64,000 nucleotides of DNA from Odobenus rosmarus divergens (Eukaryota > Chordata > Mammalia > Carnivora > Odobenidae). Location of the stretch: NCBI RefSeq assembly GCF_000321225.1, contig NW_004450277.1, positions 226,559 through 290,558 on the forward strand, written 5' to 3'. The translations under genes and the position numbers were made by a program. The notes under the pieces are model-generated. The model had not been told where the DNA came from. It worked only from the letters and a program-made list of their open reading frames with translations, and ran no database searches. Numbering within the stretch: position 1 is the first letter of the stretch; each line of letters starts with the position of its first letter. Positions 28,600 through 40,361 of the stretch are shown one piece after another.

Positions 28600-29030
28600 C
28601 CATTTATTAGCCTTTCTGATGCCAAGTGCTGGGTCAAGTGATTTCTATGCATTATCTCATTTAATCTGTACAATCATCCCAGGAGGTAGATATTATCCTT
28701 TTTTTTTTTTCCAGATAAGATAACTGAGGCTCAGAGAGGTTGAGTAACTAATTGAAAAAAGTAAGAAGGGACGCCTGGGTGACTCAGTCAGTTAAGCATC
28801 TGCCTTCAGCGCAGGTCACGATCCTGGGGTCCTGGGATGGGGTTCCTGCATCGGACTCCTTGATCAGTGGGGAGCCTGCTTCTCCCTCTGCCTGCCACTC
28901 CCCCTGCTTGTGCACGCTCTCTCTCTCTCTCTCTCTCTCTCAAAAATAAATAAATAAAATCCTAAAAAAAAAAAGTAAGTTAATGGTGGAGCTGGAATGA
29001 GAACTCAGATTAACAACCATGTTTGTAATC
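28600..29030 (-). repeat. MIR split by a can-SINE
   Basis: MIR (TGAGGCTCAGAGAGGTTGAGTAAC at about 28725) continues after the SINE as TTAATGGTGGAGCTGGAATGAGA, so the SINE landed inside it. Confidence 0.75.
28766..28968 (+). repeat. can-SINE inside the MIR
   Basis: GGGACGCCTGGGTGACTCAG head, long (CT)n, AAATAAATAAATAAAATCC tail. AAAAAAGTAAG-type duplications lie at about 28755 and 28969. Confidence 0.94.
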
Positions 29031-29079
29031 AGGAGCATGCACGTTAAGATCACGATGTAATATCATTTTGCACCCAATC

Positions 29080-29230
29080 TCTTGGCAACAATGAAGACTG
29101 ATAATACCAAGTGTTGGTGAGAATGTGGAGCAACAGGGACTCGGAGACACTGCTTTTAGGAGTGTAAGTGGCCCACCATGGAAAACGGGTTTCTCATAAA
29201 CTTGAGCATTCACCTACCTCCAATTCAACC
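29080..29230 (+). repeat. L1 fragment
   Basis: ATACCAAGTGTTGGTGAGAATGTGGAGCAAC followed by CATAAACTTGAGCATTCACCTACC, a typical L1 segment. Confidence 0.7.
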
Positions 29231-29400
29231 TTCCATTACACGCCCTGGAGAAACTCTTGTTCTTGTGCACCCATGGACTTAGACACCAGTGATTCCAGCA
29301 GCACTGGTAGGACTAGCCAGAACTGTACCAGTCAGAGACAGGCAGGAGACAGAAGCCACCCCCGTTATTTAAGGGAGAGAATTTAACATAAAGAATTGCT

Positions 29401-29581
29401 GGGGCACCTGGGTGGCTCAGTCAGTTAAGCATCCAACTCTTGGTTTTGGCTCAGGTCATGACCTCAGAGTCATGAGATCAAGCCCTGTGTTGGGGTTCCA
29501 TGCTCAGAGGGGAGTCTGCTTGAGATTCTCTGCCCACACCTCCCACACATTTGCACCCTCACTCTCACTAAAAAAAAAAAA
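29401..29581 (+). repeat. can-SINE
   Basis: Head GGGGCACCTGGGTGGCTCAG, ending in poly-A. AAAGAATTGCT duplications at 29390-29400 and 29582-29592. Confidence 0.95.
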
Positions 29582-30164
29582 AAAGAATTGCTAACTAGGT
29601 ATAAAGTTGTTAACTGGGTGACTGAAGGGTTATAAAAAGAACTCTAAGATATAATGAAGGTAGTGCTTCCAGGAAGCATTTACCACCCCAGCACTGAGGG
29701 TAAAAATTATTAAAATTTAGAAACAGGGGAGGAGCCCTGGGGAGTAAACTTCAGAAATTTGAGAAGGGAGCTCTGCTCAGCTGGGGCTCACGTCTCACCC
29801 ACCCAAGAAGGTCCAGATGGGGCAGCAACTGGGCTTTAGGGGAGGAGGCTCCAGTCATCTGGAGCTGGTGTCTCTGGCTTTGGGAGAAGGGCCCCTCGGG
29901 GCAGGGACCTAGAACCTTGAGAAGAGAAATGCTCCCGTGAGAAGCAGCCCTGCTGGCTGGTGCTCCCAGGAACTGGGGCCCATGGGCAGCTGCAGAGAAC
30001 GGAGATGAAGAAGCAAGCTCGTTCTCTCTGCTCTAGCCCTGCAGTGTCCCTCCAGGCTCACCCTGCTTGTTGGCAAAGCCTCTCAAAGTCGAACCCGGAG
30101 CAGCTGGTAACACAGAAATGTGGTTTTCGGGGTTCCAGCCCCAGTATCACAGTACAGGTATTTT

Positions 30165-30800
30165 TTTAAGTATTTATTTTTAATTGTGGTAAAATATAAC
30201 AACGTAAAAGTTACCATTTTAACCATTTTTTAAAAGATTTTATTTATTCATTAGAGAGAGAGAGAGTGCACATGAGCAGGGGGAGGGGCAGAGGAAGAGG
30301 GAGAAGCAGACTTCCCACTGAGCAGGGCTCCAACCTAGGACCCCGAGATTATGACCTGAGCTGAAGGCAGGTGCTTAACCGACTGAGCCACTCAGATGCC
30401 CCCATTTTAACCATTTTTAAGCATGCAGTTCAGTGGCATCAAGTATATTCACACTGTTATACCACCACCACCAGCATTTATCCGTAGAACTTTTTTCATC
30501 TTGCAAAACTGAAACTCTGTACCCTTTAGACACTAACACCCCATTGCCCCCTCCCTAAGCTCCTGGCAGCCACCCTTCTACTCTCTGTCGTTGCAGATTT
30601 GACTACTCCAGGTGCCTCATGTAAATGGAATCATACAGTGTCCTTCTGTAACTGGCTCATGTCACTTAGCATCATATCTTCAAGGGTCACCCATGTTGTA
30701 GCACATGCCAGAATTTCCTTCCTTTTTAAGGCTGACCGATATTCTATTTTATGTATGTACCACATTTTGTTTACCCATTCAGCTGTTGCTAGGCAAGTAT
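30165..30800 (-). repeat. old L1 3'-end fragment, split by a can-SINE
   Basis: TTTAATTGTGGTAAAATATAAC, ACTGAAACTCTGTACCCTTTAG, GGAATCATACAGTGTCC and CACATTTTGTTTACCCATTC in order. These are recurrent antisense L1M 3'-end phrases. They explain the open frames at 30599-30942. Confidence 0.75.
30231..30401 (-). repeat. can-SINE inside L1
   Basis: Duplications CCATTTTAACCATTTTT at 30214-30230 and 30402-30418, perfect over 17 bases. Confidence 0.95.
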
Positions 30801-30990
30801 TTTTTATACTATCAAATATTGTATTAAGATCCCAGGTTAGTCTGACTATAAACATTGTACGTATAACACACTTCCCCCCCTTTGCCTCTGTATACAATGG
30901 GTTTACTTTTTCAAAGCCATAAAAACGATATTCCAACAACATGCAAGTGGATTTTCAAAAATAAAAAGTCCTACCAAGAATTGGGTCATC

Positions 30991-31176
30991 TTTTTTTTTT
31001 TTTTAATTTATTTGACAAAGACACAGCGAGAGAGGGAACACAAGCGGGGGGAGTGGGAGAGGGAGAAGCAGGCTTCCCGCCGAGCGGGGAGCCGGATGCG
31101 GGGCTCGATCCCATGGTCCTGGGATCATGACCTGAGCCGAAGGCAGACGCCCAACGACTGAGCCACCCAGGCGCCC
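30991..31176 (-). repeat. can-SINE, young-looking
   Basis: Long T tail and a near-consensus body ending CCACCCAGGCGCCCC. Duplications CAAGAATTGGG[T/C]CATC at 30975-30990 and 31177-31192. Confidence 0.95.
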
Positions 31177-31429
31177 CAAGAATTGGGCCATCTCAACATG
31201 AGGCCTTTTAAATTTTCTGCTGTCTTATTTAAAGTCTTTCTTATAGGCAGATATAATCTGTCAAAGTGATGAGGCCAGCACCCCGTACAACTGAGCGTTC
31301 TGCCACATCACAGACCTCGGTCTGCGGCCGCAGGGCTGTTGCCAACCCTGAGTGAGCGAAATGCCCTTTTCTTCAGCATTTCTCTTTGCTTCTTGGAACA
31401 TCTGGATTGCGTTCCTCAGGATCGTGTCG

Positions 31430-31960
31430 GTTGCCCGGGAGGGAAACACTCCTCAAGTCAGCTTAAGCAAAACCAAATTGGTGTTATGTGGTGGAGGATG
31501 GTGGTGGTGGGATTTACTGGTTTCTGTCATGGAAAGAATGCAGGAGTAACTCACAAAACTAGGGCCTGAAACCAGGGACTGAAAGGAGCTAGCACCTTCC
31601 TCTCTGCACAGCTCTATGGCCCTCCCTCTACCTCTCTTTCTTTCCTACTGGGCTCAGGTGTCCTTCACCTGGCAGGGCACGGGGCCCTTGGCTGTCCCCC
31701 GCTTTGCAACTGCGATGGCAAGACAATCCAGAGAGGGATCCCAGAGAAGGGCTGTGATTGGCTGCTCTGTTGAGTCACGTGGCGCCCCGTTGGGCCAATC
31801 ATGTTGTTAGGGTGATCACGAGTTATTATTGGCCAGGCCTGGTCACATGGTCATCCCTCGGGCCAGAGTGGTGGCCTATGGCTTTCAGACAGAGGAAAGG
31901 GCAGGTGTGCCGGGAAGACAGAGAAGAATTGCGGAGTCACTCTGAGGGGGGGCGGGGGAA
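31430..31960. repeat. possible old interspersed repeat with CCAAT/ATTGG motifs
   Basis: GTGATTGGCTGCTC, GGGCCAATCATG and TATTGGCCAGGCCTGGTCAC lie close together at about 31755-31840. The series recalls a mammal-wide repeat I cannot name. 31961-32317, downstream of C20orf202, shows nothing else. Confidence 0.35.
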
Positions 31961-32317
31961 AAAAATCTGTTTTTCACCATAGCAACGCGAAACATCCTGG
32001 GCGCACACTGAGTTCTTTGTCCTGACGATCTCCTGGAGGGAAATGCCGGAGGGCAGGATTGCTGTCATGGCACTGGCCAGAGGCCAGTGTTTAAGAAGTA
32101 CGTCCGCATCTGATATCTTATTTGTGCCTCACCAAAAACCCTGAGGAACAGCAGAAAAGGAGTCGAGTGACGGGTTTAGGGACAAGCCGCGGATGAGGGC
32201 GGAGAAGAACCCAGAGCCCTGGCTCCCTGACTCCCATTGTAGTGCTCTCCCCCAGCAACATCACAAAGTTTGGACAGGTGGTGGGAGGGTTCAAGCACCG
32301 GGGTCAGGCCTGACCAG

Positions 32318-32551
32318 TTAAGGGAGGGAGCTTCGTCTGCTTTCTGTCCCTTGGAGGAGCTGGGCGAGCCCCTGGGAGGAGATGGGGGGGCGGCCCCTGC
32401 TTTCCGAGCCTGCTCGAGCTCTGATCGGGGACGTCCCTCCGCTGGACCTGGCGTCCTCCCAGGGGGCACTCTCAGTGCGCAGCTCCTGCAGGACACTGTG
32501 AAGATGCCTCAATGTGAGCAGGAGTCTCTGGTCTTGAACTTGCATCTCAGC
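32318..32551 (-). CDS. C20orf202: C20orf202 coding exon 2 (with stop)
   Basis: 234 bases including the stop codon. It begins right after CTCCCAG and encodes AEMQVQDQRLLLTLRHLHSV and the serine/arginine-rich tail. An upstream Met in the intron (32608) would give a 96-residue frame, but the splice acceptor and exon 1 match argue against its use. Confidence 0.9.
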   Translation of the reverse strand, partial: AEMQVQDQRLLLTLRHLHSVLQELRTESAPWEDARSSGGTSPIRARAGSESRGRPPISSQGLAQLLQGTESRRSSLP

Positions 32552-35500
32552 CTGGGAGAGAGAATCAGTGTGAGGGGGCTGGGCGTTCCCCAGAAAGCTT
32601 ATTCCCACATCACTGTCTCATTGGAGACAAACCCCACAGCCTCGCAGAAGCCGTGTCCACCCAAGCCTCAGTTTCTTCATCTGCAAAGTGGAAAGCAAAT
32701 TACTTACCTTTCAAGGCCCTTAGGAGGACTGAATGAGTTAGCCCGTGCTCTAAAATACAAGATGCTTGGGGCACCTGGGTGGCTCAGTAAGTTGGGCCCC
32801 GGACTCTTAATTTGGGCTCAGGTCATGATCTCAGGGTCAAGGGATTGAGCCCTGCATCCTGCTCTGCGCTCAGCAGGGAGTCTGCTTGAGATTCTGTCTC
32901 TCCCTCTCCCTCTGCCCCCATACTCATGCTCTCTCTCTCAAATAAATAAATAAATCTTTAAAATATGAGATGCTCAACTAACCAAGCTCTGTGATCATCT
33001 TCGTCATCATCATCATTATCAAATGTTATTCTTATTTACAACCCCTCTGTATGCTTTAATCCTCACTGCAACAAACAAATCACTTTATAGGTACTAAGGT
33101 GAAAGTGACTTCATGTTAAAGCAAAGTGGAGTGCACCCTATAGGCAGGCAGGAGCCATTTGGAACAGTGATCTTCAACGTAAGGTCCAGAGAACCCTTGG
33201 ATCCCAGAAACCCTTTCAGGGGTTCAGGAAGGTCAAAACGACTTTCATTACAATACTAAGATATTGTCTGCCCTTTCATCCTCTTATGAGCCTACAGTGG
33301 AGTTTTCCAGAAGCTACGTGATGCATGATATGGTATATGATTGCATGCAGAAGCAGATAGGAGAACCCAGCAGTTTTCTACCATTAAGGAGTTTACTATT
33401 GTTCTTTTTAAATGCATTAACTAAACACTAAAAATTTCTCCTTTGTCCACACTGGTAGATGTAACTCACTTAATAAGACGTTAAAACTTTCCTTTTCTGA
33501 CTAGGTAATTCTCACACATGATACAAAATTGAGGAGCTACAAAAGGGCATGTGGGGAAGTTTCCCGCATCTCATCCCCCGCCTCCCGCAACCCAGTCTGC
33601 TCCCCCAGAGGCGTCACTGGGAACAGTATCCCTCCCATCTGTCTGTCTGTCTCTTTAAGAGATAATTATTAACATTATTTCTCCACTAGAATAGCCTTTT
33701 ATTTTCATGACAAACTAATTACTTCACAGGTGTGAAGATAAAGCCCATCTCCCGCACTCCAGCAGTAGCTGTCCTTCCAAGAGAGTAGATGGAAGGAGGG
33801 AGAACCACCTCCTGAGAACACTGGGGCTCCCCAGGTTGCAGTGCGAGTGGTAGCAGGGCCACCCTTGCCATGCCTTCCCAAATTCTTGGGAAAACTTTAA
33901 GTCTGTGTTTTCTCAATTTTAGGGTTTTCCTCCCACACATTTTTATCATTCAACCTTTAGCACCGCTCTGGGTCCATGCTCGGGAGAACGCAGTGAGGCA
34001 CCCAGCAGGGAAGCAGTGGTAAGGGGGGTGGAAGACTCCATGCCCTTGGAGTTGAGGGCCGGGAATCCTGAGCAAACTGGCTTCCGCAGGAGGGAGGTGT
34101 CCCATCTCATGGGGCGAGAGGTCCTGCGGTGATAAGGCGTGCTCTGGGCTCAGTTTGCTCAAGTTCCGCACTGAAAGCTCTTTCCTGCCTCTGAATGCCC
34201 TTAGTCATCAGGCTGGTTTGCCCTGTCACAAGATGGCGGCAGTTCTCTCCCCTCTTTTAGATCCCACCAGATCTTTGGGGCTTCCATGATCCTCATCACA
34301 TAAGGGCCATAAAGGGAGGGGAGAGCACCGGACTATTGTCCATGGTAGTCATGTTACCAATTTGTTCCTTCTGCTGCATGAAGTCACTGTCCAGGACTGA
34401 TCCTTCCCTGACCGTCAAATGGAGCCTCTTGGCTGAGCTTAGGTGCCCTTTTGGAGTCATGTAAATTCCACGTGATCGAGGATAAAACAGGCTCGCCTGG
34501 GAAATTTACAAGTCTGGCATCCGTAAATGGAGACTCAAGGCTCCCGTCTCTTGGCATCATGTGGAGGGAGGTGCTTGGGGCTGGGAGGCTGTGCCCCAGG
34601 TGGACTTCCCCCAGCCCTGCCTTGTTTCCCCTCTTTATGTGGTGAGAGAGAGTTACCTTATCAGGTGGATATTGGCCTTTTGGGTTTAGGCACCAAGCAG
34701 ACTCAGTGTGGGAGCCCAGTGTTTAGGGGAGCATAGGGAAGGCCCCTGCCCAGCCTTTGGATCCCTGTGGACTGTGAGAAGCTGCCTCTCCTGCTGCTGG
34801 AGTCCCTTGGTCCATGAGAGGCCCTATTGGGTCAGCCCTACCCACTAGGGTGAGGACAGGATTAGGTCCCAGCTGGTCTGTTACCTGGCAACCCAGAAAG
34901 GTCATTTTTGGATAATCCCATGTGTCTCTCCCCTGACTGAGAACCTGGCCTATTGGGATCCAAACCTTGGGTGCTTTTTGAGGTTCCCCGAACCACTTCT
35001 TTCTCTCTCTTGCCTGGTGTCCCCATGCACTTTGGGGGCATCCTTCTATTTTTGGACTTGGAGAAAACAGCGCAAAGAGGGTCATAAGGCCTGGCTTCTT
35101 GAGCAGCCCCCAAGGGACCAAGTAACATAATCCATAAATTCAGGAGAGTTAATGCCTCCGGAGTGGATCTTTACCACAGCAAACAGGAAACAGCAGTGAG
35201 CTGGGCAGGCTGAGTTCCACTTCTTCCCTCCCCCCAGGGTGCAGCTCCCCTTGCCCTCCTGCAGAGAAGCCTGCAGCCAAGAAAACCAGCTGCTGAGAGA
35301 GCGCTGGGCCTCTCGAGGCCCCTTGCAAAGTGGTGGCCTGCTTGGTGACAAGGGGCATCATCTCACATAGCATCGCCCTTTGCCACCGCTCCCTGTTTCC
35401 TTCGCTCTCACCGCTCTGAGCTGCATCTCCAAATAAATCATTAGGACCCCAATCCTTGTGTGGGCTTCTGCTTTCTAGAGGGTCTGGGCCAGGACAGTGG

Positions 35501-36018
35501 GTGTGCTGGGCAACAGTGGTGACAGCCAAGCAGACACAAAGTGGATTACACTTGTCTCCTTCCCCAACTAGTACAATAGCCCCAGCAATGTTGGTACCAT
35601 TATCATCCCCATTGTATGGTAAGGAAACTGAGGCTCACAGAAGTAAAGCCGCCGGCAGGGGCCACACAGTACAGAGCTGGGCACACTCCCAGGACCCGGT
35701 GTAATTCTAAGGCCAGTCTGGCTGGCACTGCACCCAGAGCCTCCTCCTATGTAGGCCACGACCTACTTATCCAGGCACCCGAGACAGCGATTGTGCCCTT
35801 TACGGCTGGTATCGGAGGTGGGTGGGGGGAGCCCGCAGGACCTACACCCTAGCTGCAGCCTCTGCCCCAGCCAGGGGGCTCCTGCGAGGGGGTCCCAGGG
35901 AACCTGAGAAGATATGGGGTGGAGTCATCAGGTGAAAAGAAATGCAAAGCCTTACCAGCTCCTTTCGCAGCCACTCCAGGGTCTGCCCAAGACTTGGGGT
36001 TGGCTCTTCTGTTTTCAT
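32318..36018 (-). CDS. C20orf202: C20orf202 orthologue, small uncharacterised protein (two coding exons)
   Basis: Two minus-strand exons join in frame. Exon 1 (36018-35956, 21 codons) reads MKTEEPTPSLGQTLEWLRKE-L and ends at CTG|GTAAGG. Exon 2 (32551-32318, 77 codons plus stop) follows a good acceptor (TCTCTCCCAG) and reads AEMQVQDQRLLLTLRHLHSV..., ending ESRRSSLP. I recognise the sequence as C20orf202, which lies between RAD21L1 and TMEM74B in human as recalled. The 98-residue product has no signal peptide or membrane segment. Residues about 10-48 form one amphipathic, leucine-rich helix spanning the splice junction; the rest is a Ser/Arg/Gly-rich tail with an SSGGTSPIRARAGSE motif. The helix-then-SGGSP layout recalls the LURAP1/FAM89 type of adaptor, which is my inference. 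The frame stays open about 24 codons upstream without another Met, so an N-terminal extension using a further exon cannot be excluded. Function unknown. Confidence 0.88.
32640..32766 (+). repeat. MIR fragment in C20orf202 intron
   Basis: CCTCAGTTTCTTCATCTGCAAAGTGG then GCCCGTGCTCTAAAATACAAG, a MIR core and tail split by the next SINE. Confidence 0.75.
32767..32959 (+). repeat. can-SINE in C20orf202 intron
   Basis: GGGGCACCTGGGTGGCTCAG head and AAATAAATAAATAAATCTTT tail. Imperfect AAAATA[C/T][A/G]AGATGCT-type duplications flank it at about 32752 and 32960. Confidence 0.94.
33180..33400 (+). repeat. old DNA-transposon-like repeat
   Basis: AAGGTCCAGAGAACCCTTGG, then CCTTTCAGGGGTTCAGGAAGGTCAAAA, and TACAGTGGAGTTTTCCAGAAGC. 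This pattern recurs in mammalian genomes, but I am unsure of the family name. Confidence 0.4.
33401..35955. other. C20orf202 intron, mostly unique
   Basis: GC-moderate sequence with a MIR-like piece at about 35560-35720 (TAAGGAAACTGAGGCTCACAG). Open frames at 34723-35529 show no family similarity. Confidence 0.45.
35956..36018 (-). CDS. C20orf202: C20orf202 coding exon 1
   Basis: Twenty-one codons, from the ATG at 36018 to a consensus donor (CTG|GTAAGG at 35955). The start is the only Met after an in-frame TAG near 36095. The intron to exon 2 is about 3.4 kb and contains a can-SINE about 0.2 kb from exon 2. Confidence 0.85.
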
Positions 36019-37160
36019 CGCAGCGTCCTTGGAGGGAATGTTGACACTGACCTGCTGATGGGCCCGAGGGACCTTTGATTTGTACAGTCTCTCCTACCTG
36101 CTTCCAGCAGGGAGGAGGGTCTGGCTAAGTCACTGAGGATGGAGTTAATGAGAGCAGGACGTGGCTTACGTTGGAAAAATGTAGTTGGCTTTTTTTTTTT
36201 TTAAAGGGCTTCAGTGCTCTGAACAGAATAAGGAGGGAGGGAGGGAGACCACTGGGGTATGGGCACTTCAGTACCCAGGGGTTCCAGAGTCCAAAGTCTG
36301 ATGCCAACAGGATCATAGTGACTGTAAAGCTTTCAATGATAATAATTATCAATATATTATGAATTATGAATTAATAATTATGAGAATAGTTGTCCCTTTC
36401 TGAAGGCTTAGTTTTCTCCAAGTGCTTTACATAGATAGGACCCCATTTGGGGCAGATACTGCATCTATGTCCCTAATCCCCTCCCTCCTTCCTCACTTCT
36501 CCATAGAGTCACTTTCCAGGTTCCCTAGCTTCTGGGGTGTCCTTGCGACCCATTTCTAGAAAAGGAGATCAAAGCAGAAATTTGCTGTTAGACTTCTAGG
36601 GAAACTTACCTTCCTGATAAAAGGAAAAATGTCAATGAAGCTCCCCCTAAACTCCAACTTTCTTCTCCTTCCTTTGGCCTGGAACGTGGACATGATGCCT
36701 GGAGCTACAGTAATCATCTTGCCACCCTAAGACAAAGACCAAAAAAATTGCAGAGACATTAGAAACCACTGAGTCACAGCATCACCAACAGCATCGGCCT
36801 GTTATGTGAGACAATAAAACCTCATTTTTAATTGGGCAAACACAGGCTTACGGACACACCATTTATTCTTCACAACACACTATCAAGTGGGTATTTTTTA
36901 GTTGTTTCTTTCAGTTAACACTTATTGAGTGTCTACCATGTGCCAAAGTTCTGCTCTAGGCACTGCGGATATGACCCCAAATCAGAGAGACATAGGTCCC
37001 ACTTTTCTGGAGGACGTGGGAGTGGATGGAAACAAACAATAATCAAATTAATATTATGATGGAAATAAATAAGATATATTCTCACATGGGGTTTAAAATA
37101 ATTTATTCTAGCCACATGAACTAGGAACCCCAAACTAAGAACTAACACGGTGATCCCAGA
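36019..37160. other. upstream of C20orf202
   Basis: Holds the presumed 5' UTR/promoter of C20orf202 (no clear CpG island), a poly-T run at 36189-36200 and an old L2/MIR-type segment at about 36850-37080 (ATTGAGTGTCTACCATGTGCC). No gene seen. Confidence 0.45.
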
Positions 37161-37169
37161 CAAAGAGCT

Positions 37170-37530
37170 GAGGGGACCAGCAAAACCAACTCAACCTATT
37201 TTGGAGGGACTTGCCCTCAACCCAGGCTGCACAAGCTGCCCAGAGCCAAAGCTCCCCTACAGAGGAATTCAGAATTCAGAATTACAAGGGAACCAGCCAC
37301 CATAAGTGAGAGTCAGCAGACACCGTCAACAGCAGGGTTAGGCCCCTCTTCTCCCAACAACTTCAGATGAAGGTAACAGCAAAGGATTTTGGAAAGAATT
37401 AAATTCATTACAAAAAGGAATAAAAAACAGAAAAGATTACTAAAAAAGGCAGATTCAAAAAAGAACTAAATCAAATTCATAGAAGTAAAAATGAAAGCAA
37501 ATGTTTACAAATTAAAGAAAAAAAGAGTGT
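37170..37530 (+). repeat. possible L1/HAL1 remnant, A-rich
   Basis: A-rich run with GAATTAAATTCATTACAAAAAGG and AAGCAAATGTTTACAAATTAAAG, like degraded L1 coding sequence. 37531-38850 after it is unique, moderately GC-rich, with no supported gene. Confidence 0.35.
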
Positions 37531-38934
37531 ACCTTTAGAGTAGTCCTGGATTCAGAGCTAGGGCGGTGGGTAGAGGACCTATAGGGAGGCAGACGGGGAT
37601 GCAGCGGGAGGAAAGTGCTGTGCAGAATTCTTCCCAGCAGGCACTCAGTGGAGTGAGGAGGCACAGCCTGAGTGATGGGGAAGGGGGGCTCCACTGTCTT
37701 GGAGGCGGGACCTGGGGCTCCCGGCAAGCCCGTGATCCACCAGGCAAGAAAAGGGGTCCCTACTGGAAGCCAGGACACCTGGGATCTAACCCCCAGCTCT
37801 ACCAAACTTTCTATGTGAACTTGGGCCTCATCTTTTCCATCTTAGGTAGAATGAGACTCAAAATAGTGACCAAACTGAGTTGTAAGAAATGTCAACTTTC
37901 TTGTGCCCCGGGGTTTACAGCCTGAGATGTATTCTGCCACACGCAGAGAAAATTTTAGGTGCAATTTCTCCTGGTTCTGCGGTTACTCCTTAGAACCAGA
38001 GAGGGTCCGAGAAACTCTTGTCTGCCACATTTCACATACCTCCTAACCACAGGGGCCAGAAATGATTTCTCCCAGGCAAGTCTCCAGGCTGTGTGTCCCA
38101 TGACCCTGTAATTACAGGCAATTGTCTGGGTCAGAGGTGGGTGGCCCAGCCCGAGGCAGCTGCCTGCAGATAGGACAGGGCAGTTTGCGGGTATGAAACG
38201 GTGTGAAAGGAGCTGGGTCCTGCGTGGTGACCAAATGACTCAATCAGGTTTTCTCTCAGAGAAGGGGAATTGGCCACCGATGGAGAGGTCAGATTGTCAC
38301 GGAACACTGTGACACAGCTCTCCAAAATGCCATACCTTCCAACACCAATCACTTCTTTTCGCTCTTGACTGGGATGGTCTGCGGGGGTGCAGCTCTGAAC
38401 CTGCTCCGTGGGCCACTGGAATCACTAAGCGGGTTTTTCTCTTGCCAATGGCAAAGGATGGGAGAGCAAGTGAAACCTTGCAACGCCTCGTTCGGCCGAG
38501 ACTCAAGACTGCCGCGCTGTCACTTTGCCGGGTACCACTGGACAGAGAGAATCACGTGGCCCAGCCCAAAGTGAAGAGGCAGGGACACCCACTCCGCCCG
38601 CAAAGAGATCCTGCCAGCATGTGGAGTCAGGGAGGAGTGGAGAAGAGGGAACCCCAATTCTAGACCAGGAAGGAAGTTTGGTGAGGAGGGGCCCTGGGTG
38701 TGGAGGGGCCCCGGGGGAAGGTGGCAAGCAGAAACCAGGAGGTGCCAGGAGCCCGAGGCAGAAGGAATTGCTGTGGCATTGGCGGGAGACGCAGAAAGAA
38801 TGAGAGAGATGCTGATTTCAGAATGACAGTTGAAGGATAATTTAGGACCACCAACATTTATTGACCTACTCTAGACCAGGCATCATGCTAAGCCCCCGAC
38901 ACACATAACCCTGTTTCAGCCTCAAAACCTTAGG

Positions 38935-39370
38935 GCTGCAGTTCTCAAACCATGTGCCCTGGCACCCCCGAGGCCCTGCAGAAAACTCACAGAGACACTG
39001 CAAAATATTTTACAATTTTGAGGGAGGTACAATGACATATGCTGGGTGCTGGGCAGACTACTATTAAGTTGTTCGAACCTAACTGCTTAATGAACAACCC
39101 TCTGGTATTTCTTTCTTTCTTTCTTTCTTTTTTTTAAGATTTTATTCATTTATTTGACAGAGAGAGAGAGAGAAAGAGAGAAAACAGGCAGAGAGGAGGG
39201 GCAGAGGGAAAGGGAGAAGCAGGCTCCCTGCTGAGCCAGGAGCCTGACACGGGGCTCCATCCCAGGACCCTAGGATCATGACCTGAATTGAAGGCAGACT
39301 CTTAACTGACTGAGCCACCCAGGCACCCCAACCCTCTGATATTTCTTTGAGCCTGGCACACTGTGAAAAA
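38935..39370. repeat. old repeat split by a can-SINE
   Basis: GCAGTTCTCAAACCATGTGC, continuing after the SINE as GAGCCTGGCACACTGTGAAAAA. It looks like a DNA-transposon fossil. Family uncertain. Confidence 0.4.
39115..39329 (-). repeat. can-SINE
   Basis: CTTT-expanded tail. 19-base duplications AACCCTCTG[G/A]TATTTCTTT at 39096-39114 and 39330-39348. Confidence 0.96.
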
Positions 39371-39429
39371 ATTGCAGAGATGCTAAGGGTGCTGTGAACT
39401 TCTGCCCATGAGGTGGGTACCCTTGTTTT

Positions 39430-39570
39430 CTGTGCTTGATAGTTGATAATAGATAGATCCTATTATTAACCTCTTTCACGGATGAGGAGACTGAGGCTCA
39501 AAGGGGCAAGGATTTTCCTAGGATCCACCCAGCAGGTGAGCAGCAGGGCTGGAACTAGAACCTGTCTTCC
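39430..39570 (-). repeat. MIR
   Basis: GATGAGGAGACTGAGGCTCAAAG then CAGCAGGGCTGGAACTAGAACC, a minus-oriented MIR. 39571-40160 after it has nothing recognised. Confidence 0.75.
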
Positions 39571-40167
39571 CTGACCTGTCCCTGACCGGGACGGTCTTGC
39601 TTGATGTCTCCCAGGAATGGAGGGTCATGGAAAGGCTCAAGCGAGGCCCAGTGCATTCTCTGCCTGACACAGTAGTGGTGTTGATAGGAACTCTTGGCAG
39701 TTAGAGTCTGCGCTCTGTCCTTGCCTCTACCACTGATGCCTAATTACCCTGAAATTACCCTGGAAAGCCATTGCTTGTGGTTAACTTGTTTTCATGCCAT
39801 TTCATTTATTTTTAATCCCACTCTCAAGATTCTGGCTCACAGCACATTTTATACTTCACAGGCTCAGCAAGGCTTGGCACGCAGGGATAAAGGGTGGTGG
39901 AGCCAGGAGGCCTGAAAAGGGAAAAACTTAAACCCTTGAGTGAGGAAAGACGTCCTCACCAAATACAAAAGCCAGAACAGCCATCCATTCATCATCCATG
40001 GGCAGCTAATAACATGGCTTCTGCGTGTCAGTCCCTGCACTGGATGCTGCAGGTATATAGTGGTGAGCAAGACAGACCTCACACCAGACCTCTGGGGCCT
40101 ATGGTCCAGCTAGTGAGAGGATCCATTGGCAATCAAGTGGTTCAAAGATCGTTCTTTATACTACAGG

Positions 40168-40241
40168 TATGGCATATATATATAATATATGTTATTTATA
40201 TAATATATATGCCAAAACATATAATATATATGTGTCATATT
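40168..40241. repeat. AT-rich microsatellite at left edge of assembly gap
   Basis: TATATATATAATATATG-type repeats run into the unknown bases. A further TATAT run resumes right after the gap (40362-40383). Confidence 0.9.
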
Positions 40242-40361
40242 NNNNNNNNNNNNNNNNNNNNNNNNNNNNNNNNNNNNNNNNNNNNNNNNNNNNNNNNNNN
40301 NNNNNNNNNNNNNNNNNNNNNNNNNNNNNNNNNNNNNNNNNNNNNNNNNNNNNNNNNNNNN
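40242..40361. other. assembly gap (120 N)
   Basis: 120 unknown bases within an AT-repeat tract. The true length is not known. Open frames drawn across it are meaningless. Confidence 1.

Noticed and set aside
32270..32848. 192-residue plus-strand frame over C20orf202 exon 2
   Set aside because: Antisense shadow of the real exon; it runs on into a MIR and a can-SINE.
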